DNA from: Massariosphaeria phaeospora
Lineage: Eukaryota > Ascomycota > Dothideomycetes > Pleosporales
NCBI GenBank assembly: GCA_011032825.1
Contig: JAADJZ010000017.1
Coordinates: forward strand, 248,001-312,000
Length of the DNA: 64,000 bases
Direction: 5' to 3'
Below the pieces are notes generated by a model, which worked only from the letters and a program-made list of their open reading frames with translations, was not told where the DNA came from and did not search any database. Positions 35,694 through 47,884 of this stretch are shown piece by piece. A program made the translations under genes and the position numbers. How positions within the stretch are numbered: position 1 is the first letter of the stretch; each line of letters starts with the position of its first letter.

Positions 35694-38600
35694 CTACTGG
35701 AAAGCACCTCTGATCTTCGCGTACAGCTTCGTATCTAGGAAGTTGTAATTCGGGTCGAGGAAACAGAACGGAGAGCGCAACAGCGTGTCCGCAGTGGGGC
35801 GTTCAGCCGGGTTACTACGCTAGTCATCAGTAGCGATCAAAACGGACTCGGTCATTATACTCACATTGTGAAGCAGTCATACATGAAGCTCAGACCGCCC
35901 AACCCGATGACTCTTGAAACATCTTCGGGAATCGGGGGCGCCTGGTTGAGACTGCCTAGCTTGTATATGGCGCCGATAGCTTCCTCCTTTGACCAAGGGC
36001 GACGGCCGGCGAACATCTCCAGCACCACACATCCGAGGGACCAAATATCGACTTTTGCAGAGTAGCCTTGGCCTTGGGCACGGATAACCTCCGGCGCCAT
36101 CCAGAAGACCGAGCCTTGCATGCTGTTTGTGATGTCGTTACCGTAGATGTTGTCTGACTTCTTGGAAATACCAAAATCGGAGATCTTACACGTCCCGTCG
36201 AGATCCAGAAGGATGTTGTCAGCTTTAAGATCGCGGTGGAGAATGCCTTCTCGATGGAGGTATGCCAGACCCAGCAGCGTTTGCCTGGTGAGAGAGCTGA
36301 CGACGCACTCTTCAAATTTGCCGTGTTTGCGAAGACAGGAGCCAACAGACCCACCAGGTATGTACTCGAGGAAGATGGATATGCTGTATTCTTTGCGCTC
36401 GCAACCAAGGTATTGCACAATGTTTGCGTGATCGAGATGCTGCATGGTGTCGATTTCCTGGTCCAAACTCTTGACTAGCTCCTTTATCTTGTCTTTGTCT
36501 TGGCCAGCAGCTTTTGCGTTGACCTCGACTTGCTTGACAGCAATGAGCTCACCGGTAGTTATATTCATACCTAGGTACACACGTCCGAAAGTGCCTTTGC
36601 CGATGAGTTGACCTTTCATCCATTTGAAGGTTGGCTGGCGTTGTGGTAGAGGCAAGTGGTCCTGAGGTATAGTCTCAAGCTGTATAAGTCGTGAGCCCCT
36701 CGGCGGTTTGACTTGCTCAATCTTGGCGTGAAACATCTTTGTCGACTTTCTCCGCACAATATCAGTGTTTTTCCGGAGTGTAGAAACACGTGACGGCCCT
36801 ACAACAGCGGGCGGCGGAATAGGTATGGAGCTTATGTCGAACGGTTGATACTGTGACTTGACCACTTCACGGATCGACTTTGTGCGGCCAAGACCTATGC
36901 CCGATTTTCGCATGTTTCGTTGGGCGATGGACTGGAATCCACCGGAACCTCTATTCAGGGTGGAGTTCATGGTGCCAGTCTCCTCGAACGACGACATGGG
37001 TGTGATAGAGCGGCTGCCCTTCGTGAAGTCGCTCGTTACTTCTGTGGATGTATCCGTATCTGTACTGTCCTCTTCCAATACTGGTTGGTCAAGATTGACG
37101 TTCGGGAAGAACTCGTCAAGGTGCTCCACAAGTGCTTCTGCTGGGGGGCGGTTGGCCCACAGATCGCTAGCGAATGATTCACGACGCATGAATTTGCTTG
37201 AGTCATCAGGTGAGTCGGTGAACGTTGCAGATGCTGCTGACTCGGGATGTAGGTCACTAGGCTGCGAGTTACGTGTATCATCCGTTGTTGCGCTTTGCTC
37301 GGCCGACCCTTCTGCAACCCTGCCTAACGAGTTCTTCGATCTGATTGTCTTCACGGTAAGAGATGGCCGTTTGGTTTGAGAACCGTTGCGTGTGGGCAAA
37401 TCGTCCTTCGCAGGAGTAGCAGGGCCGGCCTTGGCTAGTGGCATAGCAAATAGACCTTCATCAGAATCGTCATCTGACTCGAGAGGGTCGATCATCGGGG
37501 ATTTAGATTCAAAGGAGACCTCGGTTTCTTCAAAGACCAACATTGGCCCATAGACCGAAACTCTCGACGATTCCCTCGAGAGAGCGGACGGAGGTGGTTG
37601 CGCGGAATGCGGGCTAACGTCGGGAGATCTAGAACGTGATATTTGCTCGTCCTTCAGCTTGGAGACAGCTGGGTTTGGCGCACTTGGCATTCTGAGAGTA
37701 AGGTTGGGTCTGTCGAGAGATAGATCGCTAGGTACATCTTCCTCATAGTCAGGTATCAAGAACGGAATATTGCCTTTGCTCATCGTGTGCGTTCCGGGAC
37801 TGCGAGGTGACCCACCTGGACTGTTTCTACTTGAGCCAGAGCCAAACCCATTTTCCTGCAAGATTCTTTGCGATGGGCGTATTTTTTCTGGAGACCGATC
37901 TCTAGTGGAATCTTTTGGAGGGACTTTAGGCGCTTTGTTTGCGGCACCCACAGAGCTACCGATACTGCCGGCACCGATAATCGCCGCGGCAATACCACCT
38001 AGCCCTGAGGGACCTTGAGGGAGGGCTTTTCGCTTGCCACCATGATCAGAGTCTGTCGATCCTCGCTTTGGCTGTCCATCTTCGCTTTCAGGCCATGAAT
38101 TTCGGTCCTTCTTATTCTTTGATAACGAATTGGCTTTGATCAGGGTGCTCGACTCTGCCGGCACTGGCGGAGGCTCTCGGAGGGGCACAAGCTGTTTGCT
38201 CTTTCTTCGATCGTCGAGGGGTCTCCTGTTCTCGTCGTAGGGAGAGACGCGAGGCTTGTCAAAATCAATGAGATCTGGGCTACGAATGCTGATGTCTTTG
38301 GAGTTAGATGCAGAATCCGGTGAATCCTTTCTTAGCTTCGCTTGTCGTGTGGCGAGGTAGGCTTCCTGTTTGCGCCTCATCTCTTTTTGGTGTTCTGCAG
38401 CTGCAGCTTCGAGCAATTTCTGTCGCTCCTCTTCCGGAAGATCGTCGCCTATAACCCATGAATGCTCAGGTCCTCTCCCTCCACCGTTCAGCCGCTCTGC
38501 TACAGCTTCCGGAGTCAACTCACTCTTCTCTGCTTGCTTGCGCAACGCTGTCATCTTATCGGGCACTAGTGTCGATTCGCCGGATTTGACGTCTGGAGAA

Positions 38601-41203
38601 TCTAACTGCGAATCTGCGTTCAGGCGAGCATAGGTCGTTTCATCGATTGGCTTTCCAACCGCCGGAGCCATTGTGAGACCAAGACCAGTGGTGGTCGAGC
38701 TCTCCCTCGGCTTCTGCACAAATATCTTCAGATCTCCAAAGCGGTTGCCATGGGACGATCGAGCCTTCAGCAGCTTAGAATCCGTGAGGACCTCCTCATG
38801 ATCATGCTGACCAGGTGATGTAAGGTACAACCGGACACCAGGTTCCTCACCAAGAACGTCGCGAATAGCCTCCCTCAATGCTGAAGCCGAGGCCGCGTGG
38901 GTGATCTCAACAAGTCTATAATTCCAGCCGTCCGGTGTTACAAAGGCAAATCGCCGGTCGGCGTCTTTCGTCGATGCTCCCCTCGCACGACCAGTCCGAC
39001 TTTCTGTGTCGGTTTGCGCGGAACGCCTTGAAGGAGGACGATCATTCAGCGATGTCTCACTGGAATTCATGCCGGGTTTCCCAAAGAACGCATTGTTGTG
39101 CCGATGACTAGCAGGGCTAGTGGGCGAATCCATGCTGGCATCGTCTGGGGATGGATGACCGTCGTCCTTCTTCTTGTCCCTTCGCATGAATTTAGGTAGG
39201 AATCCCTTGTGGTGGTCTTTGGCGCTCGTAGGAAGCTCAGCACTATCGTGTCTTGTATCGTGTCTAGACATTCCTGTTCCAGGCCGAGAGCCGTCGTATC
39301 CATTTCTCCTACTTTCATTTCGGCTTTCCGAACGACCATCAAATGACTTGCCCGAAGAAGGCCCTGAGCCTCCCGTTATTGACCCTGCAGTAGCAAATGT
39401 AGACAGATTGGATTCTGAGCTATTATCACGATGATGAGTATAATACCGTGAGGCTGATGCGCTCAGTCCTGCGTTGGGTTGAGAGCCGTTGGTAGCGAGA
39501 CGTGCGGACTGAAGACCGGGACTCTGATGTGGGCTTGCCTGCCTCATTGCCTCGCGATAATTTGACGTGCCAAAAGAAGACGGCGCAAATTCACCCGACG
39601 CATTGGGGCTGTGGTGTGGCTTGGATTTGGAGTCGAGGTTCTGTAGCACCTCTTTGGAGTACGCACTGCGACCTGACGCTTCGTTGTAGTCAGGAGGAGG
39701 TCCGAGAGCAGGAACAGTAAAGTTTCGATGAGTGGAGATGCGCCGGGGTGCGCTTGTCGTTGAATTAGGAGAGATTAAAGGCATCTGTCGCCCAGGACTG
39801 TCTTCGCCGTTACCGGCCGTAGTAGGCGTAGAGCCGAAGTCCATCCGGGTGCCTAGGTATGGTGAATTCTCGAGTGTACCCTCGGTCCCTGCACTAGCCA
39901 ACGTCAGGACTGTATTGCCCGTGTCAGAGCGTTGTGGCAGTCGGACGTTGTTCGAGCTGCCGGTCTCAACGATAGCGCGAACAAGTCTACGCAACTTTCG
40001 ACCTTCGTCTCTCTCCCTGTTCTGATCCCAGCCTGTCCCGCTTGCTGTACACTGCTTTGCTAATTGCGGAAAAATGACCTGGTGCATCTTGGCGACATTA
40101 CCCTTCCCACCGTGGCCGTGCCCAATCTCAAGAAACCTTGACCCGTAGAGGTCTAGCGTCTTGAAAGTTTCTTGCCAATCTCTCGAAAAGCCATTGCTTG
40201 CCAGCCATACCTGCACGCGTTCAGGGGGCCACTGGAGAGATGCATCATGGGGTGATATGGGCGTGGTGCCTGTGCTATCTATGCGACGATAGACGCTGCC
40301 ATGAGGCTGCGGGTTGGGGTTCTGCAATGTGGCGGTTGGAGGCCCTGAATGGTCGTAGTTCTGAGCTTTGTCGGTGGGGATATTGAGATGGCCGCGGCCA
40401 CTCGGTGGATTTGGATTTGTGTTGAAGCCTGCGTTGGCCCCGTACTGGGTATTTTCCTGTGAAGCCGGAAAACTAGAAGCAGACCCGTCCGTGTTCGCAG
40501 AGTACGAGTCTTCTCTATAAAACGCAGGCTCCGAATATTGCCGTGTTGTGTGCAAAGGCGGAATGCCGACGCCAGGCCCGAATGATTCACCACCAGGAAT
40601 GTAGGTAGCCGAAGTCAGCGGTGGTTCTGACTGCTGCTGCTGTAACGGCGGCGGCCCCGGCGGGGGTGGAAGATTCGGCTGGTACTGTTGGTAGAGACTC
40701 GGATTGTAGCCAGGCGGCTGGTACTGTCGCGGAGCTCCCCAGCCATAGTTCTGATGGGGCGGCGGGGGGATGGCAATCCCGCCCACGTTGTTTGTTGGCC
40801 TTGGAGGTGGGGGTGGAAGATTGAGGCCGTGTGAGGCGGGTGTAGATGTTGGCTGGGGCGGCGGAGGGGGGATGTATTGATGCATGTTTGGCTGCTGCAT
40901 GTAATTCTGCTGTCTCAGTATTGGGTTTGGGTCCGCGACGGTGTGCGCCCTGCCCCGCGGGCTGGTCGAGTAGGGAGTGCTGGCCGGTGACAGCAGCGGA
41001 TATGGCGAGCCTGCCCCGGAAGAAGGTATGAGGAGCGAGGCCGACGGAGAGCCAGCGCCTGGCACGTCGCGCAGCTGCAGGTCGGTCGGCACGCCGAGAT
41101 TCGAGCGATTCGCGGAGAGCGGCGTAGGCGGAGCTCGGCGGGTGGAGCGATCGGAGCGGTTCGAGATGTTGGACGTAGAGCGTTGTCGCGAGCCAACTGT
41201 CAT
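35694..41203 (-). CDS. BCK1: MAP kinase kinase kinase of the cell-wall-integrity pathway
   Basis: Predicted 1819 residues: one very long exon (35865-41203) and a short last exon (35694-35814) joined in phase as CFTI-NPAERPTADTLL. The C-terminal kinase domain spans about 1525-1810, with the glycine loop LIGKGTFGRVYL, lysine in LIAVKQVEV, HRDLKADN, ISDFGISKK and WMAPEVIR all intact. Further upstream are a SAM-like module (PPERVQVWLASNGFSRDW, about residues 330-390) and an RA-like module (RFAFVTPDGWNYRLVEI, about 745-825). The rest is Pro/Gln-rich and Ser-rich, expected to be disordered and phosphorylated. This layout matches fungal BCK1 orthologues, which act below protein kinase C and above the MKK1/2 and SLT2/MPK1 kinases to respond to wall stress. 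The gene is divergent from pyruvate decarboxylase. Confidence 0.95.
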
Positions 41204-41765
41204 GTCGACGCCCGGCGGAGAATTGGCCGGGGAAGCTCCTCAGATGGATCAGAGGGCCGCGTGCGCATCACGGCATAGCGGTGTCGCTGGAGCAGTCGCA
41301 ACAGAAACGACAAGGGCGAGGCCGGCGATGGGAGGAGAGCGGCCGTGTCGAGCACCAGGTCGTCAGCGGGGAGCGCTGCCTGGACGGCGTAGGTAGGGTG
41401 GCTGGGCGCTTAGGCGTTGCGACAAAGCGGGCTGTCGGGCGGAGAGCGGGCGGGCGGGCGGCGGCAGCGGAGGATAGCGATAGAGGCGACAGCGCAGCGC
41501 AGCGCGGCGAGGGCAGAGATGGAGCGATTGAGGTGTGCGGGCGGCGGGCGGCCTGGCAGAGCTGGTGGGCGTGGGCGCGGGCGTGGGCGCGGGCGCAAGC
41601 TGGGGGAGCGGCGTGCGTTCTGCGTTCACACTGCGGCGTGCGTTCACAGTGCGCACACCCGGACCGCGTCGACTGCTGGGTGCGCACGGCCGGCCTCGGG
41701 AGGCTTGACCGGGGCACCCTCCAGGGCTGGCTGGCATTGGGCGGCTGGGCCACACCTTGCCCCGG

Positions 41766-41835
41766 CCACCACCACCACCACCACCTGCAGCACACGACAC
41801 CAAGCGGCGGCGATTGATGATGATGATGATGATGA
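41766..41835. repeat. CCA and TGA trinucleotide tracts
   Basis: A CCA tract at 41766-41785 and seven TGA units at 41815-41835, both upstream of BCK1. Confidence 0.9.
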
Positions 41836-41986
41836 AGTCCTACACATCTTTGTAGTCGTCGCGCCGTCGCTGCTCGGGCCGCCAGGTGCGCATGGAGAGC
41901 TGTCAGTGTCAAGCCGTGTCAAGCAGTGCCAGTCCAGTCCATCCTCGTATGTACCACGGCACGACGCCCGAGGCTCGCGGCGCTGT

Positions 41987-42013
41987 TCCCCAGTCCCCAG
42001 TCCCCAGTCCCCA
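41987..42013. repeat. TCCCCAG heptamer tandem repeat
   Basis: Almost four perfect copies of TCCCCAG in the BCK1-PDC interval. CCCCT/AGGGG-type sites are stress-response elements in yeast, but the match here is only partial (CCCCAG), so no function is claimed. Confidence 0.85.
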
Positions 42014-43044
42014 TCAGCAGCGGCTGGGATGCGGTGGATGCTGAAGTTAATAATGTGGCGCCCGACGCCACACAACAGTCAGCTCGCTGTGGCCCTCGCC
42101 GCCCTCTCACGCTGACGATTCCCAGCTTCAGCTTCTTCCGGAGTTTTGCCCGCCGACGTCCCCATCACTCCTCGCATCACCACATCACCACATCACGACC
42201 GGCACCTTCGCCGCATCCCACAGCTCCGCAACGTCCGTCGTGCCATGCTCTCGAGTCTCAACTCTCGCCCGAAGCAGCAGGCGGCAGCAGGCTGGCTTTG
42301 CACACGGCAGGCCCGGCGCTGGTGGGCCGCTGCGTCTAGCATCAGCATCGGCTCCCAGCTTCATTCGTTTCGGGCGCTCCTCACGCTGCGACTCATATAA
42401 CTCTCCGACCAGGGCTAGGCCTTAGTCACAGACGCTGCAATTTCGATGATGCCGCAACCAGATCCGCACCTGTTCTGCGTCTCCTACCCAGCAGTGCACG
42501 TGGTGCGACGTCGGTATCTTGCGTCTCTCCACTCATCTAATGCTAGTCCCCAAGCCAGCCAAGTACGTGGGGAGAACGCAGGGCTGTCAGCAGCTTCATA
42601 TGACTGTGACTGTGCCTCAACCGTCCCACGGGTATGCGTCAACGTTACAACACGTTGGTCTTCAGGTCGGGCTAGTCGTGAGCCAGAAAAGCTGTCAAAG
42701 TGCTCATCGCAACTCTACTAACGCGCCGCCAGCCGGTGGCAACAATTTGCACTCACCGTGGGCACTGATCGAGCTACTTCTGTTCTATTGCAATCCATCG
42801 TAGTCAGGACGGTCGCGAAAACATCACGCTATCAGGCCACCGCACCACATGTAGGGTGATGATGGATAACTAACCCTGCAGTCTCGTTGCTTGTGCACAA
42901 GCGTCATAGTTGGCAATCGGACCTTGCGAACAAATAAAGCCGCGGCCAACCCACCATCACCACCACCCCCACCACTGACTGCGCCATCAAACCTCAGCAT
43001 TTCTGCAACCCTCCCAACGCAGTTCTCCCAGCTCAATCAACACC

Positions 43045-44974
43045 ATGGCCCAGGACTTGCGGTCGCAGGAACTCAAAAACCCTATCGATGTTGCAGAGGT
43101 GCCTTGCTCGCTCTTTCACATGCGAGGCCAACAGCTAATTGGCAAAGTACCTCTTCCGCCGACTGCACGAAGTTGGCGTAAGATCGATTCACGGCCTACC
43201 CGGGGACTATAACCTGGTGGCTCTGGACTATATTCCGAAAGTTGGCTTGCACTGGGTAGGCAATTGCAACGAACTCAATGCGGGTACGTGATATCTCAAA
43301 GTTCGGAAGCCTCGGAAAGCTTCCGCGTATCCCAGCATGTTTACCACCTGGGCACCTACTAATATACAACCCAGGCTATGCAGCGGATGGTTATGCACGT
43401 GTCAACGGCATCGCCGCCATGGTCACCACTTTCGGTGTAGGCGAACTCTCCGCAGTCAATGCCATCGCCGGCGCCTACTCAGAATATGTTCCCATTGTGC
43501 ATATTGTCGGATACCCGTCAACAGTCGCACAGAAAGATGGCATGCTTCTCCATCACACACTCGGAAACGGCGACTTCAATGTCTTCTCTAAGATGTCGAG
43601 CCAGATCTCGTGCGCCGTGTCTATGCTGAATGATGTGCACGAGGCAGCTGTTCTCATTGACAACGCAATACGCGAGTGTTTCTTGAAGTCGAGGCCAGTG
43701 TACATCTCACTCCCGACTGATCTCGTACAGAAGAAGATTGACGGAGACCGACTCAACACTCCGCTCGATCTGAGCTATCCGACCAACGATCCAGAGAAGG
43801 AAGATTACGTCGTGGACGTTATCCTCAAATACCTCCATGCCGCTCGCAACCCCGTTATTCTCGTCGATGCATGTGCAATCCGTCATCGCGCACTGGACGA
43901 GACCCATGATTTCATCAAGAAGTCTGGCATCCCTGTTTTCGTCGCCCCTATGGGGAAAGGAGCTGTCGATGAGTCCCTCCCCAATTATGGTGGTGTCTAT
44001 GCCGGCGATGGTAGTAACAAAGGTGTCCGCGAACGCATCGAGAGCTCAGACCTAGTGCTCAGCATTGGAGCTATCAAATCCGATTTTAACACTGCAGGCT
44101 TTACATACCGCATCTCGCAGCTGAACACGATTGACTTCCACTCATATGGTACCAAAGTCCGGTATTCTGAGTATCCCGGTGTGCGCATGAATGGCGTCCT
44201 TAAAAAGGTGACGGAGAAGCTCGGAGAATTGAACATCGAGCATGGGCCAAAGCCAAATAATGAAATCCCGGAGCAAGAAGTAAAATCTTCCGAGCCCACC
44301 ATCACGCAAGCCTGGTTCTGGCCGAGGCTGGGTCAGTGGCTGCAGAAGAACGATATCGTCATCACCGAGACAGGCACTGCAAACTTCGGTATTTGGGAGA
44401 CCCGTTTCCCTGCCGATGTCACTGCTATCTCACAAGTCCTCTGGGGCAGCATCGGCTACGCAACCGGCGCATGTCAAGGCGAGTAAATATTTTATAAAAA
44501 AGAAAAAATTGTTAACTTTTTTTAGGCGCTGCACTCGCCGCTAAAGAAAAAGGCATCAAACGCACCATCCTCTTCACTGGTGACGGCTCCTTTCAACTCA
44601 CAGTGCAGGAGCTCTCCACTATGATCCGCAACAAGCTCAACCCGATCATATTCGTCATCTGCAACAACGGCTACACCATCGAGCGCTTCATCCACGGATG
44701 GCAAGACAGCTACAACGACGTCCAGGAGTGGAAGTACAAGGATCTGCCGGCGGCTTTTGGTGCGGGAGAGGGCAGTGTATTGACGTATAGGGTCAGTTCG
44801 AAGAAGGAGGTCGACGACTTGTTTACGGATGAGGAGTTCTCAAGTGGAGACACGCAGAAGTTGAGGTTTGTGGAACTAGTTATCCCGTGGGACGACGCGC
44901 CTGAGGCATTGAAGAGCACGGCTGCGAGTGCTGCAAGGACGAATGCGGAGGCTATACAAGCCGCGGGAAAGTGA
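43045..44974 (+). CDS. PDC: Pyruvate decarboxylase (thiamine diphosphate enzyme)
   Basis: Predicted 580 residues from exons 43045-43098, 43148-43283, 43375-44478 and 44526-44974. It converts pyruvate to acetaldehyde and CO2, the committed step of ethanol fermentation, in the cytosol. Seen: [15 protein letters not shown], the glutamate-bearing [17 protein letters not shown], and the thiamine diphosphate/Mg motif GDGS (about residue 449) through CNNGYTIE (about 477). Intron 3 (44479-44525) has a GC-AG border (CAAG then GCGAGT). It is the only junction that gives [16 protein letters not shown] in phase, and the intron is strongly A/T-rich. If it were retained, translation would stop two codons on and lose the whole cofactor-binding end. 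The first donor (GTGCCT) is also weak. Start context is CACCATGGC. Confidence 0.95.
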
Positions 44975-45276
44975 GGGACCGATCGAATGTGGCCTTGCTA
45001 TCAAGATATGACTAGTATGACAGATGCCATAAGACTTTAGAAGAACTACAGCAGGGCTGCTAAACGTAGTGCCACCAATAACATTGCATGCATTGAGAGG
45101 GTATCCAAGAATTCGTTAACGCATGTTTTATGTACTCTCTCCTTCCTCTCTTGTGGCATCAGACACTGTAGCATGGCATAAGAAAAGTCAACACGACCTT
45201 TTAAACATCCCTAACACATCCATCACGCATCCCCGCCTCGCACACCAGATCAGATCAGCCCACTCACAAAACCCCC
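44975..45276. other. Convergent 3' flanks of PDC and KEL3
   Basis: 302 nt between two stop codons that face each other. Nothing gene-like is present. Confidence 0.5.
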
Positions 45277-47390
45277 CTACCTCCTCCTCCCCGCCCCGCC
45301 TCCCTCCCCCTTCTCCGCCAAACTCACCACCTCGCCAATCCCCGCCGCCTCCTGCTCGTCCTCCAGCGCGCGAATCTCCTCCCTGCAGTCCCACCACTTG
45401 GCCTCGGCCTGCTCAAACGCCGCCTTCTTAATCTCCTTGGGGCTCTTCTCGGCACCCCGTCCACTCTTCGCTAGCTCGTCGATGACCAGGTTTTGCCACT
45501 GCTCCGACGTGCGCGCGTAGAAGTCGCGCAGTGACTCGAAGGGCCGCGGGTGCGGCAGCGTGTCGGTCAGCGCGGAGGTTTCTTCGGTGGTGCCGGGGTC
45601 TTCGTCCGCGGCGACGACGCTGGTGGGGGCTGTGGAGATGGGGGAGGCGAGGGTGAAGGCGTCGTCTTGCTGGGTGTCGTCTTCGGAGGCGTCGGACTCG
45701 TCGGACTCGTCTTCGTCCTCGGAGTCGGCTTCGTCGTCGCTGCCTTGCCAGTCTTCGAGCTCGCGCTTGAAGATCTCGACGACGCCGTCGAGGTGGTTGA
45801 GATTGACGGCCCACAGCTCATCGAAGGTAAATTCGCGGTCGCCTTTTTCGAAGGTGCCGCCGTAGATGTAGAGTGTGTCGGATTGCACCGTGACCGCGGC
45901 GTTGAAGCGCGGGTGCGGGAACTCGAAGACGCGCGGTTTCTCAGGGCGCTCGACCTCTGCTTCCTCCCTCTCCTTCTCCTTGTCCTTTTCTTTTTCGTTC
46001 TCTTCGTCCGAGTCCGGGTCTGCGACTCCTCCGCCTGCTTTCCGTTCGAGCGCTTTCAGATTTGCGAGGAGCTCCTCTTCGTCTGCTTTCCCGCGGCCGC
46101 GGCGGCTCACGTTGGCTTGTTGCGCAGCGCGCTTGTTTGCGTTTTGCTTCGGCCGGCGGAGATTGAGCGGCTGGTACCGGTTTCGCTCGATGTTCCAGAC
46201 GAAGAGCTGGTTGAAGAACTCGGAGTCGATGCCTTCTTCGCTCTCCTCGACGTCGTGCACGCCGCCGAACATGATGCCGCGGCCTTTGTGGAAAGCCATG
46301 GTCGCTCCAGCCCGCGGTGGGTTGGGTGTGTTTGCAGGCCTTTTACGGCGCTCCCAGGAAACTGTTGGAAGTGTGGCAGCTGGAGCATCGGACGCCGGGG
46401 GTGTGATGCGTAGGAACCAGGTGTCTTCGTGGACTTTGGGCTTTAGAACAACGCGGGATCCGCCACCGCCGCCCCCTTTCTTGCCTCGCGCTTGCTGTTG
46501 CTGTTTGTTCGCGCCCGTGGCGGTTTTCACTCTCGAATAGCCACCATACAAGACTGCACCTTGGTCGTGGGGGAGAAAAGTGAAGCTCGACCGTGCGTCC
46601 GGCACTGCACGTGCAGCTTGCAGCTTCGGTGTATGCCAGACAAAGTTCACACAGTCGTAAATCCAAAGGTCATTGAGGTATTTTGTGGTGGCAGACGTGT
46701 CCTGGAAGCCACCGAACAGGATGATGTACTGCTTGAAACCAACCATCCTATGCCCGCTCCTAGCTGGTGGACTTGCGGCTTTGCCTTTCAGTTCGATTCG
46801 TGTCCATTCGCGATTGCTCGGATCCAGGCGCCAGAAATCGTTATAGTGGTAGAAGGTGCCTTGTTTCGGCGAGCTGGACTTGTTAGGACAATGTGCACTT
46901 GGCCCTATGCAATTTGCGTTGTTTACCTGAACTCTCCGCCGAATAAGTAAACATCTTTCGTGTTTGCCGCTCTACACCAGGCATGACCTGACCTCGGCAG
47001 CGGCGAGTTGCCACTCGTAACTTTCTTCCAAGAATCTTGCTTGATGTTATAAACGAACAGATCGTTGTAGAACTGCGCAGTGGCGCCATTGAAGTACTCG
47101 CCACCGTACATAAACAACTCGTTCTCATTTGCAGGGTTCGCCAACAGCGTACTCGAAGTTCTGGGCGACGGTGGCTCACTGGCGACCTCAGTGATGGCGT
47201 GGTATTGTTCCTGCTCTTTCGCATACTGCGCAAGGACCGCGTCTAGGTCCACGGATTCGGCATCAGAGTCGTCATCCTTGGTCTTCGCCGCCTGCTTCTT
47301 ATCTTTCTTGCCTGCTTTCTTCTCTTGCTTTGCGGCTTTGGCGACTTTGGCTGCTTTCTTGTCACCCCCCTTCTTCTTGTCTTTTACCAT
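45277..47390 (-). CDS. KEL3: Kelch-repeat protein KEL3
   Basis: Predicted 686 residues from exons 46927-47390 and 45277-46873, joined as LFGGEF-SSPKQGTFYHYNDFW. The Lys-rich N-terminus (MVKDKKKGGDKKAAK) is followed by kelch blades with the usual double-glycine turns: FMYGGEYFNG, YLFGGEFSS, ILFGGFQDTS, VLYGGYSR, IMFGGVHDVEE and YIYGGTFEKGD, which together form a beta-propeller over about residues 75-480. An acidic Asp/Glu-Ser stretch comes next (about 515-545), then a conserved helical end with KKAAFEQAEAKWWDCREEI. This matches yeast Kel3 and its human relative KLHDC4, cytoplasmic or nucleolar proteins of poorly known role. The frame is open upstream to 47582, but the Lys-rich start is the better match. 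Confidence 0.93.
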
Positions 47391-47884
47391 TCTGCACGAT
47401 TTACAGAACCGTGGTTGTTGTAAGGCGACAGAAGAGTCCGAAAATGGCCTTAGAGTTCCCCCGCACAACGCTGTGAAATTCAGAATGTTGGCGGTGCCTG
47501 TAACATTCGAGTGCCACTGGATCCTGATGGAATGTCGGAGCACTAGCGAAGCGTGGAAACGGCGAAATGTTACTTGACTCACGTGTGCACGTGTATACCT
47601 AGGTACCTAGGTAGGTAAGTTGTTTTGTACATTTTATGCTGCCGTGTGACGTACGGGAGCATGCCTTCGGTGGACCGAACTTTTACGGAGCGGTGCTTAT
47701 CGATAACTCCGGTACTGCTTGCCGCTTGCCGCTCACCCTTCGACAACGCCATACCTTCCGAATCATGAACACGTAGATTACGACCTAGCTTAATACAACT
47801 GGTTAGATACTGGGAGCGAATCTGTACATGTAGCATCATAGTAGATGGACTACTAGCTTAACGTCCCATATCACCCCAGTCAAG
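47391..47884. promoter_or_regulatory. Divergent promoter of KEL3 and the peptidase gene
   Basis: 494 nt between two outward-facing start codons. A CCTAGGTA-type repeated palindromic stretch lies at about 47599-47619. No TATA box was clear. Confidence 0.5.

Larger units (their letters stand above)
41204..43044. promoter_or_regulatory. Divergent promoter region of BCK1 and PDC with microsatellites
   Basis: 1.84 kb separates the two start codons. The BCK1 half (41204-42120) is very GC-rich, open in several frames on both strands through composition alone, and carries CCA, TGA and TCCCCAG repeats. The PDC half is less GC-rich; CAAATAAAG near 42930 is a possible TATA-like element about 110 nt before the PDC start. 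Long 5' leaders are likely on the BCK1 side. Confidence 0.55.

Noticed and set aside
41268..42115. Open frames of 140-232 codons on both strands upstream of BCK1
   Set aside because: They arise from very GC-rich, repeat-bearing leader DNA, overlap each other in several frames, and are simple Ala/Arg/Pro/His-rich strings without domains.
45550..46413. 287-codon frame on the plus strand
   Set aside because: Antisense shadow of the acidic and kelch part of KEL3; the minus-strand protein is clearly the real one.
47391..47582. N-terminal extension of KEL3 by 64 codons
   Set aside because: The Lys-rich start at 47390 fits the family; the upstream part looks like leader, although a mitochondrial-type presequence reading was briefly considered.
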